Below, one piece after another: positions 10,802 to 20,253 of a stretch of DNA of 64,000 bases. This DNA is from Mastigamoeba balamuthi (lineage: Eukaryota > Evosea > Mastigamoebida > Mastigamoebidae), in the NCBI GenBank assembly GCA_902651635.1, contig CACRSC010000134.1:303988-367987 (forward strand), in the 5' to 3' direction. Both the position numbers and the translations under genes were made by a program. The notes under the pieces were generated by a model that worked only from the letters and a program-made list of their open reading frames with translations, had not been told where the DNA came from and did not search any database. Each line of letters begins with the position of its first letter. Positions within the stretch are counted from its first letter, which is position 1.

Positions 10802-12763
10802 CTAGCGGCTGGTGCTCGACTTCGCGGCGACGGCGGCGCCCATGTACTTCGCAAACTGCTCGCACTCAGCGTCAGAATCGCAAACGAGGGTCCACCACGC
10901 CTTGCGCCTGGTGGCGCCCACCAGCTTCACGGTGCGCTCCCTCCTAGTGGACACCACCACCTGCGAGACCGCCCCGATCGGCACCGCCTCGAGGAAGATG
11001 TAGGGCTGCGACGGCGTCTTCGGGTTCACGGGCTTCTCGCAGAGCACAAGGACGTCGGTGAGGAGAAAGTAGTACAGATTGCCGTGGCCCAGCCGCGCCC
11101 CCTTCTTCTGCAGGCGCGCGAGCGTGCCCTCGCGCACACACTGCCTTGCCGCGCTGACCAGCTCAACGCCGAGGATCCCGATGCCCTCGATGCTCTGCAC
11201 AATCGCCACGGCCCTGCGCGCGATGTCGACCGCGCAGCTGTCGACGCCGCTGTTGACGCGCTGGGCCACCGCCATGAGCGCGCTCTCGGCCGCCTGGAGC
11301 AGTGCACGGTCGGCGTGGTGCTGGGGCGTGCACTTGAGCAGCTCCTTGACGAGCAGCAGGTAGCGCGGCAGGCGCTGCACGGGCATCACGAGGAAGCTCT
11401 GCAGCGTCAGGTTGTTCGACTGCCGCGCCTCGAAGTCGCGCACGGCCGCGAGGAACACGGGCAGCGCAGCGCGCAGGTAGTGCACAGCGACGATCGAGCT
11501 CGCGTAGTTGCGCAGGAACGGCCCGTAGCAGGCCATCGCGTCGGCCTTGAGGAGGAAGACGTCGCCCAACGCCGTGCCGTCGGCCCGCGCAGACATGCGC
11601 GCGCGCAGGGAGGCCAGGAGCTCGCGGTGGAACGCGGCGATGGCCTCGATGTTGCAGAAGACCGCGCCGATCACGCCAGGGGCCACCAGCGCGGCCTGCA
11701 GGGGTGCGATCAGGTCGTTCACGACCGCGTCGAGCGACCGCGAGTAGCTCTCCTCGGTCAGCAGGAGCTCGTCAGCGATACGCCTGCGCTTCGCCGCGCG
11801 CTCGGCCGTGGCGGTCTCGGGAACCGCCTCCGGCACGTGGTTCTGTCATCAGGGTGCAGTTAACGCGGCAAATGACGTGTCACAGTGCAATTTCCTCCTC
11901 CCTCACCTCCCCCTCCCGGAAGAAGTTCGTACCTGCAGGGCCGTGTCGAGCTGCCTGGCAAGGTCCGCGGCCCTCGCTGACACGCGGGAGATCTCCTCGC
12001 GCTGCCTGACGACCAGGTCGGACAGCTGGGACTGCGCCGCGCGCGACTCGGCGAGGCAGTGCGTGAGCTCCCCGACTTGGCTCTCCTCGCCCGCGCCAGC
12101 GTGAAGCTCTTGCGCAGTCGAAGAGGTCGATGGCGCAGAAGAACGCGAATCTGGAATGGAATCTGACGCGGTTGTGTTCTCGGAGAGCTCGTCGGGCCCG
12201 GCAGATGAGGGCGACACGGCTCGAGACGCCTCGCCTGGTGCCGCTCCGACCGAACACACCGCGGCCTCGACCGACGCGGGGGACTTGAGCTGCACCGACT
12301 TTGACCTGTGAGTCTCGGCAAAAAGGGCGAGCGAGTCCGCGATGACGAAGAGGCAGTCGCCAAAGAGCCCCGCGCCGTGCACGAGCAGCGCGCACTCGAG
12401 CCCGTCGACCAACGCGATGGCGAACGTCGCGAGCGCAGCGTAGCAGAGGAGCGCGGCGAACTCGGCGAACGCGATGACGAATCGGCACTTGCGGGCGCAG
12501 AAGAGCTCGCGGAGCACTTGATCGATGCCGAAGAGCAGCAGGCACGAGACGCCCAGCGCGAGGGAGGCGTGCAGGATCATCGCATAGTCGAGCAGCTCGG
12601 ACAGGAGAGCCCCCATGAGCGCCAGGGGCAGCGCGACCGCGCAGAACGACTTCTGGACCGCGACTACCGCCCGCGCAGCGGTTTCAACAGACACGACGGC
12701 GCTCGAACCGAAGCCGTCGGCGCCGATGAGGCAGGAGAGGAGGAGGAGGAGGAAAGAGGGCAT
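10802..12763 (-). CDS. Membrane-anchored RhoGEF (TM segments, coiled coil, DH-PH)
   Basis: Two exons (12763-11933 and 11842-10802) give 623 residues. The protein opens with a hydrophobic leader and about four further membrane-spanning stretches within the first 160 residues. A Ser/Ala-rich linker and a short coiled coil (about 235-275) follow. The second exon encodes a Dbl-homology domain, recognisable from LLLTEESYSRSLDAVV, from FLVMPVQRLPRYLLLVKELL (the conserved alpha-5 region) and from a following PH domain ending in WWTLVCDSDAECEQF. Such proteins load GTP onto Rho/Rac GTPases to steer actin. Membrane spans on the same chain as DH-PH are unusual. The splice joins in phase 0 (LDTALQ to NHVPEAV), and the open frame runs straight from the leader into the first exon's end. 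Confidence 0.85.
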
Positions 12764-13184
12764 GGCTTTTTTGGGAGGTGGGGTGGCGTTGCGTGCTGCG
12801 CACAGACAGACTTGATGGTATGCGAAGCAAACAACAATAAAAAAGCGCCTTGCGAATTTTGTGGCGCGCTGACGGCGGCGCACCGTAAGGTAAAAAAGCG
12901 GAACAAAGCTCATAACATTGAGGGAAAGAAAACACCTAAGGGCCACACACTTCAGGAGCTTGTTGCTGCTCTCATCAGAATGGACAGGATAGTATCAATA
13001 TGTTATCCCCAAAGTGATTGGAGATGGTTTCTTGAGAGTAGAAGGGCAGATTGTTCTGTTGTACCTGCCCCTTCCTTCCCCAGAGTGCGAGCAGCTGCGT
13101 ACGTACATCGCTGACTAGAGTCGGCTGAGTGTAATCGAGCAATAGCAGAGCCGCGAGGTGTACAGCTTATGGCCCCGCGCTGTT
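12764..13184. other. Intergenic, no gene seen
   Basis: This gap of about 420 bp lies between the RhoGEF start and the RMI2 stop. It has a locally AT-richer centre with GATAGTATCAATATG-like sequence near 12,988. No frame has coding character. Confidence 0.5.
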
Positions 13185-13732
13185 CTAGCGGGCAGAGAGC
13201 AGCGGCTGCATGACGCCCAGGGCCATCTGCGTCTCGATTACCTCGAGGTGCCACAGGCTCTCCCTGTTGGGCCACGCGCTGAGATCTGCACCCCCCCAGC
13301 GTGTCAGCCACCCCCCGCTCCCGCGAGGAGGGAGGAGGAATGCGTAGGTAGGTGCCTTTGAGCCTGTGGATGGCGACGGTGCCGCGTGGGGTGAGGTTGC
13401 CCAGCGCCTGCACGTACGACCCGGGGGCCAGGGTGCCGAGCCCGGGGCCCACCTGCGGCTGCCCCGCCACGGCGGTCACGCCCGTCCCGTCGTCCACCTC
13501 GATCAGCCCCGGCGAGGACCTGACCACCACGCCCTGCAGACGCGATGGGCGGGGGCCACCCCAGCAAACAGGCTCAGGACCCCGGAGGACGGCCAGGGCG
13601 CCAACAGACCTGGATCCACACCCGGCGGAACGTGAGGGGAGGGAGCGTGAAGGCCTTCCCGGGGGCCTCGCGAACGGCGCCGAGCTGCACGGAGAACAGC
13701 TTGCGGTAGCACTTCAGGTCCGCCGTATCCAT
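13185..13732 (-). CDS. RMI2: RecQ-mediated genome instability protein 2 (RMI2)
   Basis: Exons 13732-13610, 13533-13356 and 13285-13185 give 133 residues, close to the usual length of RMI2 (human 147). RMI2 is the small OB-fold partner of RMI1 in the BLM-TopoIIIalpha (BTR) dissolvasome, which resolves double Holliday junctions in the nucleus. Visible RMI2-like stretches are a VWIQGVVV entry strand, a GSYVQALGNL strand and the C-terminal WPNRESLWHLEVIET, which parallels the human NPIHESMWELEVEDL. The second intron appears to begin with GC (GCACCT): only that donor joins the IHRLK strand to DLSAW in phase, reproducing the family pattern. Gene size and the C-terminal helix make another OB protein less likely. 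Confidence 0.82.
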
Positions 13733-13760
13733 CAACTCAGTGCATGAATCTCGAAAGCGA

Positions 13761-13776
13761 GATACTTCTGATATTT
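13761..13776. promoter_or_regulatory. GATATTT-type promoter motif upstream of RMI2
   Basis: GATACTTC and CTGATATTT lie about 30-45 bp upstream of the RMI2 start codon. The same kind of AT-rich word recurs near many gene starts in this window. The role is inferred from position only. Confidence 0.3.
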
Positions 13777-13963
13777 ATGACACAGTATCATGCGGATGCC
13801 GAAATCTTCTGCGGATTCATATGGTTCCACATTTTGTTGATTCACTCCTTGGGTCGTGCTTCCAAGTAGGGAGTGTGTTACACTGTGCAGAGGGGGGTGA
13901 TAGGGGGTTTCCTTTGTTTGACACGCTGGCCTTCTTATCTAGCCTGAGTGCTGCCGTGGGCTC

Positions 13964-15572
13964 TCACTTGCGGAGGGACGCCAGCACCTCCTTGGTGATC
14001 TCCATGCCCTTCTTGATGTAGTCGATCGACTGCACGGCAAAGCAAAACCGCACGTGCTGGGGCATGCCAAAAGCAGCGCCGTCGACGCACAGCACGCAGC
14101 GCTTGGCGAGCTCCGCCTGCAGCTCGTCGCCAGTCATGCCGGCGGGCGCCTCGGGCAGGATGTAGAGCGCGCCCGCGGGCTCGACAAATTTGAGGCCGGC
14201 GGCGCGGAGGCCGTCGCACATGGCCTTCCTGCGCGCGTCGTACCAGCTGACGTCGATGACGGCGTCGACGCACTCGGGGATGATAAGCTGCATCGTCGCG
14301 GGGGCGTTGACAAAGCCCAGCGCGCGGACCCACATGCCGGCGCAGGCGATGAGGTGCGCGAGGTCGTCGCTGTTGCCGCCGGCGCAGCGAGGGCTGAGGG
14401 CCAGGTAGCCCAGACGCTCGCCGGGGATCGAGAGGTCCTTGCTGAACGACGTCGCGACGGCCGCGTGGTCGTGCGCCTCGAAGACGTTGGCCAGCGTCGG
14501 GACCTTGGGCTCGGCGTGGGTGGCGTAGACCAGGCGCGCGTAGGGCTCGTCGCTCAGCAGCCAGATGGGCTTCTTGCCCTGGTGCAGGTCCTGCGAGCGG
14601 GCGAGAAAGATACGCGAATCAATTGGCGATGCACATCGGGCGATACCAGAATCCATACTTTTCAACGGACAGGAGAACAAGGGAGCAAGGGAACGAGGGA
14701 ACGAGGTAACAAACAAGCAGCATAAGTGGGCATCCGCACCTTCTCGGCCTTCTTGAGGATGGCGCCGATCTCGTTGATGACGGCCTGCGAGTAGACGCGG
14801 CCCGCGGGGTTGTTGGGGCTGTTGATGAGCACGACGCGCGTCTTGCTGTTGATGGCCTCGCGCAGCGACTTCATGTCGGGGTCGAACGACGCGTCGCACT
14901 CGACAGTGCGCATCACGGTCGACGAGGTCATGATGTACTCGAGGTACCCGCAGAAGTACGGCTTGATGAGGATCACCTCATCGCCCGCGTCGCAGACGGT
15001 CCTCAGAAACACGCTGGAAAACAGGGAAGAAGATGATGATGCCGTCAGTGCGCGCTTTTTTCGGTATGCAGAGAGTCAGGGGATTTGGTGCCTGAGGGCC
15101 GCGGCGGCTCCGGGCGTGACGACGACGGTCTCGGGGACGACGCCGCAGCCCGGGTGCAGCCCGACGCAGTGGCGGCTGCACGCCGCGCGCGACGTCGGCA
15201 GGCCGGGGTTGGGGGTGTAGGCGTGGGCCAGCGCCGGGGGCTGCGTCGCGACGCGCTTGATGGCGTCGAGCACGGCCTTGGGCGGCTCCAGCGCGGGGTT
15301 CCCCAGGCTGAAGTCGAACACCTGCCACGCGATATGGAAACGTTGGTCTGTGCCGGGGGCGGTGGTGGGGGGTGGGGCAGGTCGAGAGAGGCAGCTTTGC
15401 TGCGGCGGCGCCAATAGAGAGGGTGCAGCAGGCGGGAATCCCGGGGTCGTACCTTGTCAGCGCCGAACTGGGCCTTGAGGGCGCGGCCCTGCTCGAACGC
15501 CTTGCGGATCGCAGAGCCCGAGGGCAGCAGCACCGCGCTCTTCTCCGACGTGAGGTTGCCGTGAGATGCCAT
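13964..15572 (-). CDS. PLP-dependent aminotransferase, fold type I (bacterial-like)
   Basis: Exons 15572-15453, 15321-15092, 15013-14740 and 14590-13964 join into 416 residues. This is a class I/II aminotransferase that moves an amino group between an amino acid and a 2-oxo acid using pyridoxal phosphate. Visible features are the substrate-loop start FDFSLGNPALEPP, the cofactor-binding NSPNNPAGRVY and LLSDEPYARLVY, the Schiff-base lysine in SFSKDLSIPGERLGY, and the carboxylate-binding arginine in VRFCFAVQ. The overall pattern, including the SGSAIRKAFEQGRAL start, recalls the bacterial (clostridial) aspartate/alanine-type enzymes more than eukaryotic mitochondrial AATs, suggesting old transfer from bacteria. 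There is no clear targeting peptide, so it is probably cytosolic. Intron 2 appears to start with GC (GCACCA). Confidence 0.85.
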
Positions 15573-15829
15573 TTGACGGGTGGTAAGTGCTCTGTACGAG
15601 TGCTTTTACAAACTATGCGTGACTCAAGCTGCTTCTGAGCCGAGTTATATCGGGGACACAGGAGAAGACCCCCCGGCTTTGAGGCCCGAAGCAGCCAAAA
15701 ACGAATCTGTGACGCGATCACGCGTGGTGATGTGAACAACGTCTGTTTCCCCGAGAATCGTGAGGCCCGGCGCGCAGGCTCGAGGCTGTGGTGCTGGTGT
15801 GGGCAAGTGGGTCATTTTTTGCCTGTGCA

Positions 15830-17144
15830 CTATTGACTGGGATCCTCCACCAGGGACCTCTGGGCCTTTTTGACCCCTTTCTTCTTCTTCCCGGTTTTCT
15901 TTACCTCTTGCACACCAGGCTGCGGCGGCCTCGTGCTGTTGCCAGCGTCGAAATCCAGCGGCTCCGCTGAGAGACTGGCAGCGAGGAATAGCCGTTGGGA
16001 GTGCGTGAGAAACGAAAGCGCGTTCAGCTCGAGAATGAAACGGAGCGTACGCGATCGTGTGCTTTGGCACAGGGGCGTGGCGTACGGGGCCCGTCTTGAA
16101 GTGCCCCGGGCGCTCCTTGCTCAGGATCTCCGACCTCTTCCTCCTCGCGTGCTCGACACGGACCTTGCTCAGCGCGTTGAGCTGGTCGAACTTGGCCGGC
16201 ACGTCCGCAGGCCGCGAAGTGGCCGCGAGCGGGGGCGTCGACGAGAACTGTCTCGCAGCTGCGCCGCCCGGCGTCCACGTGCGCGTGCCCGCGCCGTCCA
16301 GCTGCCTGCGCTTCTCGTCCCCATCCGCCTTGCGTTGCAGTGACAGCGTCGTCTGGCGCATGTAGGTGTAGTCCCCGACGGAGGCCGTCCGCGGGCGGCA
16401 GTGCGCGGGTCGCAGGCGCTCGACGGGGAGCCACGTGTCTCCGGGCCTCGGCGGACGCCACTTCGGACCAGTAGCCGTCGGCGACCCCCTCTGCGGCGAC
16501 GCCACGCGGTTCGAGTACCTCAGCGACCTCAGCGTCATCTCGTCGCTGCTCGAGTTGGCGAGCGTCCGCGACCAGTACTCGCGGATCATGCGGACGTCCT
16601 CCTCGTAGGAACTGCGGAGGTCCTCGGGCACGTTGAGCGAGAACTCCGTGCACAAGGACGCCGACCCCCCGGTGCTCGGGCGCGGACGCGGCGGCTGCGA
16701 GGTCGCCCGCGGGCGCACGCGGATGCCGGTGGACGACGGCGGCCGTTGGTGCATTGACGGCGGCGGCCGTACGCGAAGGGGAACCGCAGTCAGCGGAACA
16801 ATTCCGGGGTTTTCGCAGTCGTTCACGACAACCTCGTCGTCGCCCTCCTCCACGTCGTCGTCGCCCTCGTCTTCGGCCTCTCCGTTGTCCTCTTCGCCGT
16901 CGCCATCGGCAGCAGGGGCCTCGGCCTCCCCGTCGCTGTCGTCGCCGACGACCAGGCCGGCGTCTGGGTCGTTGCTGTCTCCCTGGGGAGTCTCCTCGGG
17001 GTCCGGTTCCTCTACGAGCGGTTCCTCCTCCTCGTCTTGCTCCACCTCGCCGAGCTCGTAGACGTCGTCGCCGGGAGCCAGCCCTGCAGGGTCCTGTGAA
17101 GCACACTGCCTGTGAGCTGCGAAACACAGCATTCTTCTCACCAT
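15830..17144 (-). CDS. Acidic, disordered protein of unknown function
   Basis: My best model joins 17144-17142 (start codon alone), 17093-16051 and 15974-15830 into 396 residues. An intron may begin directly after the ATG; reading through it instead adds about 16 residues without a stop. The first third is very rich in Asp and Glu. The middle is Pro/Arg-rich and includes RSSYEEDVRMIREYWSRTL, which looks helical. The end is lysine-rich (KKTGKKKKGVKK). I recognise no domain. The second splice switches frame and avoids an Arg/Pro-rich extension that would otherwise run to 15645. It is divergent from, and 87 bp away from, the LSm10-like gene. Confidence 0.6.
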
Positions 17145-17204
17145 TTATAGGAGCTCTGCCTTAATGCGCACACGGGGGGCAATCCCGCCGCACAGATTCA
17201 GACC

Positions 17205-17218
17205 ACAGAAATATCTTC
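17205..17218. promoter_or_regulatory. AATATC-type motif in a divergent promoter
   Basis: GAAATATCTTCGG sits in the 87 bp between the divergent starts at 17144 and 17232, about 15-25 bp before the rightward ATG. It belongs to the recurring motif class described in the findings. Confidence 0.3.
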
Positions 17219-17231
17219 GGCGTGTCCCGGG

Positions 17232-17892
17232 ATGTCCAAGCGCGCGCAGTCGCCCACCAGCGCAGGCACCGCCGCCGAGGGTCGCAAGCCCGTGCAGCGG
17301 CGCGAGGGCAAGCCGACCCTCGCGTGCCTGTTCGAGGCCATCGCCGACGGCTGCGAGGTCGACGTCGAGCTGCGCGACGAGTCGCGCGTGCGGGGCGTCG
17401 TGTGCGACTCGGACGCCCACCTGAACCTCTGGCTGCGCGGCGCCATCATGTACAAGCCGCGGGCGCAGCCCAGGTCGTTCGACGAGATACTCGTGCGCTC
17501 GGGGTCGATACGCTACGTGGCGCTCCCAGAGGACCTCGACGTGGCGCGCGAGCTCGAGGCCTGGCGAAAGGTTGGGCGCCATCTACCGAAGATGCGCGTA
17601 TCTTCCCACCCGCCTGCTGACGTGGCGATTCCAGAGGCAGCAGGAGCAGAGCACGAGGAGGCGAGGGATGGCCGCGGCGAGGAAGGCCACTGCGGACGTG
17701 CCGCCAGGGTTCCTCCCAGAGCCGATCATCGCCAACACGTTCTACGGGCGCGACGACGAGGGGGAGGTCGTGGAGGGGCCCCGCAAGGGCGAGATCGGCT
17801 ACGAGGACCACCCGGAGCAGGAGGAGGACGACGGCGACCAGAGGCCGCAGAAGCCCGCAGAGGTCTACGGGGGGTGGGGTGGCTACTTCTAG
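17232..17892 (+). CDS. LSm10-like Sm-fold protein
   Basis: Exons 17232-17570 and 17635-17892 give 198 residues. The Sm fold covers about residues 28-105: Sm1-like VDVELRDESRVRGVVCDSDAHLNLWL and Sm2-like ILVRSGSIRYVALPEDLD. The stretch after Sm2 (LPEDLDVARELEAW) resembles LSm10, the U7 snRNP subunit, which has IPDDVDITATIE there. LSm proteins form seven-membered rings around U-rich RNA. The C-terminal tail is long, acidic and ends GGWGGYF, which is not part of the Sm fold. An LSm10 would imply U7-type histone mRNA processing, but the resemblance may instead mean a divergent LSm1-8 or SmD-like paralogue. Confidence 0.65.
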
Positions 17893-18187
17893 CTCTCCTC
17901 GCTCCGCCCTCTGCATCTCTGAGCGGTCACAACGCGATTCAAACAGTTTTGGCCGAGTTCAGGGCTCCCGCCCCTCACGGTGGTCGTCCGGTCCTCTGGA
18001 TTGGTATTTGAATCTGGCCCTGCTTGCTTGATTTGTGGGCGGGTAATTGCATTTTATATCAACCACCAACCCCCTTCACCCCCACGCCCTCTGTGCACTG
18101 AAACTGACAGGCAGAGGATATAAATGCGGTTGGGGCTGCTGACTGCGTGACACATCCTAAATCAGCTCGCAGACAAAAAAAGCGGAG
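17893..18187. other. Intergenic with TATA-like sequence
   Basis: No gene is visible here. A GGATATAAATG word about 70 bp upstream of the kinase start looks like a TATA box. A TTTTATATC word lies near 18,050. Confidence 0.4.
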
Positions 18188-20036
18188 ATGCTTCAGCAGG
18201 GCGTACTGATGTCCGGGTGGCTGCAGAAGGAGGGCAAGATCTCGTGGAAGAAGGTCCGCGCCCTGCTGCAGGACGGCACCCTCATGCTGTACAAAATCAA
18301 GGCCAGAGCGGTGTGCACCTTCCCTACCCGCCTCTCCGGGGCGGTTTCATCTCCCCCCGCACAGCTTTCTGACGCCCGCACGCCCCGACCGCAGGTGTCC
18401 CCGCGCGAGGAGAAGCCCAAGTGGGTCGTGTCCCTCGACGGGGCGACTGTCGAGATGCTCGACGGGGAGAGCAAGAGCAGCAGGTTCGTTTTCGCGGTGA
18501 CCGTGCACGGAAAGACGATGAAGCTCGGCGCCGACACGCAGGCCGACCGCAACGCCTGGGCGGCGGCCATCAAGGCCCCCCGTAAGGGCTCGCAGGTACC
18601 CCCATCGCAGGCGCACCTTCCGGGGCACTCCAGCCCACTTTCCCCGATTTATCCCGTTGATTTCCCAGTTTTTTCAAACCGGCACAGCGCGCAGCACAGG
18701 TTGAGCCCCACAACTGCGGACACTGACAGGAAACTGCCCCCCTCGGCGCCACGCAGGAGCCCAGCAAGGTGGGCAAGGAGGACTTCACGCTGGTGAAGCT
18801 GATCGGCAAGGGCAACTTCGGGCGCGTGATGCTCGTGACGTACAACGCGACGGGGCAGCAGTTCGCGATGAAGGTGCTGAGCAAGAAGCAGATCATCCAG
18901 TGCCAGGAGATCGAGCACACGATGGGCGAGTGCGCCATCCTGCAGAAGCTCGCGCACCCGTGCCTCGTCAAGCTGCACTACAGCTTCCAGACGGACGAGT
19001 CCCTCTTCCTCGTGCTCGACTTTGTCAACGGCGGCGAGCTCTTCTTCCACCTCCAAAGTGCGCGCTCCCAAGCTAACGCACAGTTGGCGCCCAGTTTACC
19101 CGCGTTTGCCAAGTCGGGGCATATTGCGGAGATACTCCGCCGGTATCTTCGAAAATCTAAACCGACCAACCTTCCTCGCAGGGGAAAAGCAGTTTGACGA
19201 GCCGAGGGTGCGTTTCTATGCGGCACAGATCCTGCTGGGACTCGAGTACCTGCACGACAACGACGTCCTGTACCGCGACCTGAAGCTCGAGAACGTACTG
19301 CTGACGCGGGAGGGCTTTGCGGTCCTGACGGACTTTGGCCTGTCCAAGGACGGCCTCAAGGGCGACGAGGCCCTCACGACGACGTTCTGCGGCACGCCCG
19401 AGTACATGGCCCCCGAGGTCCTGCAGGGCAAGCCCTACGGCAAGAAGGTCGACTGGTGGTCCTTCGGTGCGCTCATCTTCGAGATGCTCGCTGGACTGGT
19501 GCGTTGCGAACACACGCACACGCGCCCGCACACCCGTCGCTCGCACTCACGCCGATACCGCAGCCTCCCTTCTACTCGCAGGACGTGCAGCAGATGTACC
19601 ACAGCATCGTCAACGACCAGCTGGTGTTTCCGGACCACCTCAGCGAGACGGCACGCAACGTCATCTCTCGGGTGCGCACGGGCTCGAGCTGTGCTGCTCC
19701 GCTTCCCTCTATTAACGCCGAAACGTGGGGGGCACACAGCTGATGCAGAAGGACCCGGCCAAGAGGCTGACGGACCCGTCGGAGATCAAGAAGGACCCGT
19801 TCTTCCAGGGGGTCGACTGGGACGCGCTGGTCAACAGGACCGCTGTGCCCCCGTTTGTGCCGCAGGTCAAGGACGAGCACGACCTCAGCATGATCGATCA
19901 GGAGTTCACCAAGGAGGTCCCCTCGTACGAGGACCCCGCGGCCTCTGCGGCTTGCGGCAGCACCTGCGTTGCGGCCGACAAGAACGTTTTTGCCGAGTTC
20001 ACGTACCCGGCCCCGACATTTGTAAAGGCGACCTGA
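18188..20036 (+). CDS. AGC-family Ser/Thr kinase with PH domain (PKB/Akt-like)
   Basis: Exons 18188-18301, 18395-18595, 18757-19057, 19182-19498, 19564-19671 and 19740-20036 give 445 residues. Residues 1-105 form a PH domain ([18 protein letters not shown] at the start, [10 protein letters not shown] in the last helix). The kinase domain has the glycine loop GKGNFGRV, catalytic lysine in [22 protein letters not shown] and the activation loop [16 protein letters not shown] with a PDK1-type threonine. The C-terminal AGC tail ends in a hydrophobic motif, FAEFTYPAP, as in PKB. The protein should act at PIP3-containing membranes downstream of PI3-kinase. The first intron appears to start with GC and is 93 nt, so unspliced reading stays open; PH-domain continuity argues for splicing. 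Confidence 0.9.
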
Positions 20037-20253
20037 GTGAGATCTTTCCCCCGCATACAACTTGCTCCACGCATGTCCATACACCGATTACAACGACTGT
20101 CTTTTTTTAATGATCCCAATCAACAAGAGAGCTTCTGAACCCCGCGGGGAAATCGACATCAGAGTCATCGCGGGCTCAGTCAAAAATAGATCCGGTCAGT
20201 GTGCTTATTTTCGCATCCCAGCTGCATTGAACTGCTCGCGATCGGCACCGGAG

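Noticed and set aside
15645-16048. C-terminal extension of the acidic protein frame to 15645
   Set aside because: A GTACGC donor and CCAG acceptor move to a frame with a lysine-rich end and an earlier stop. The extension has no coding character.
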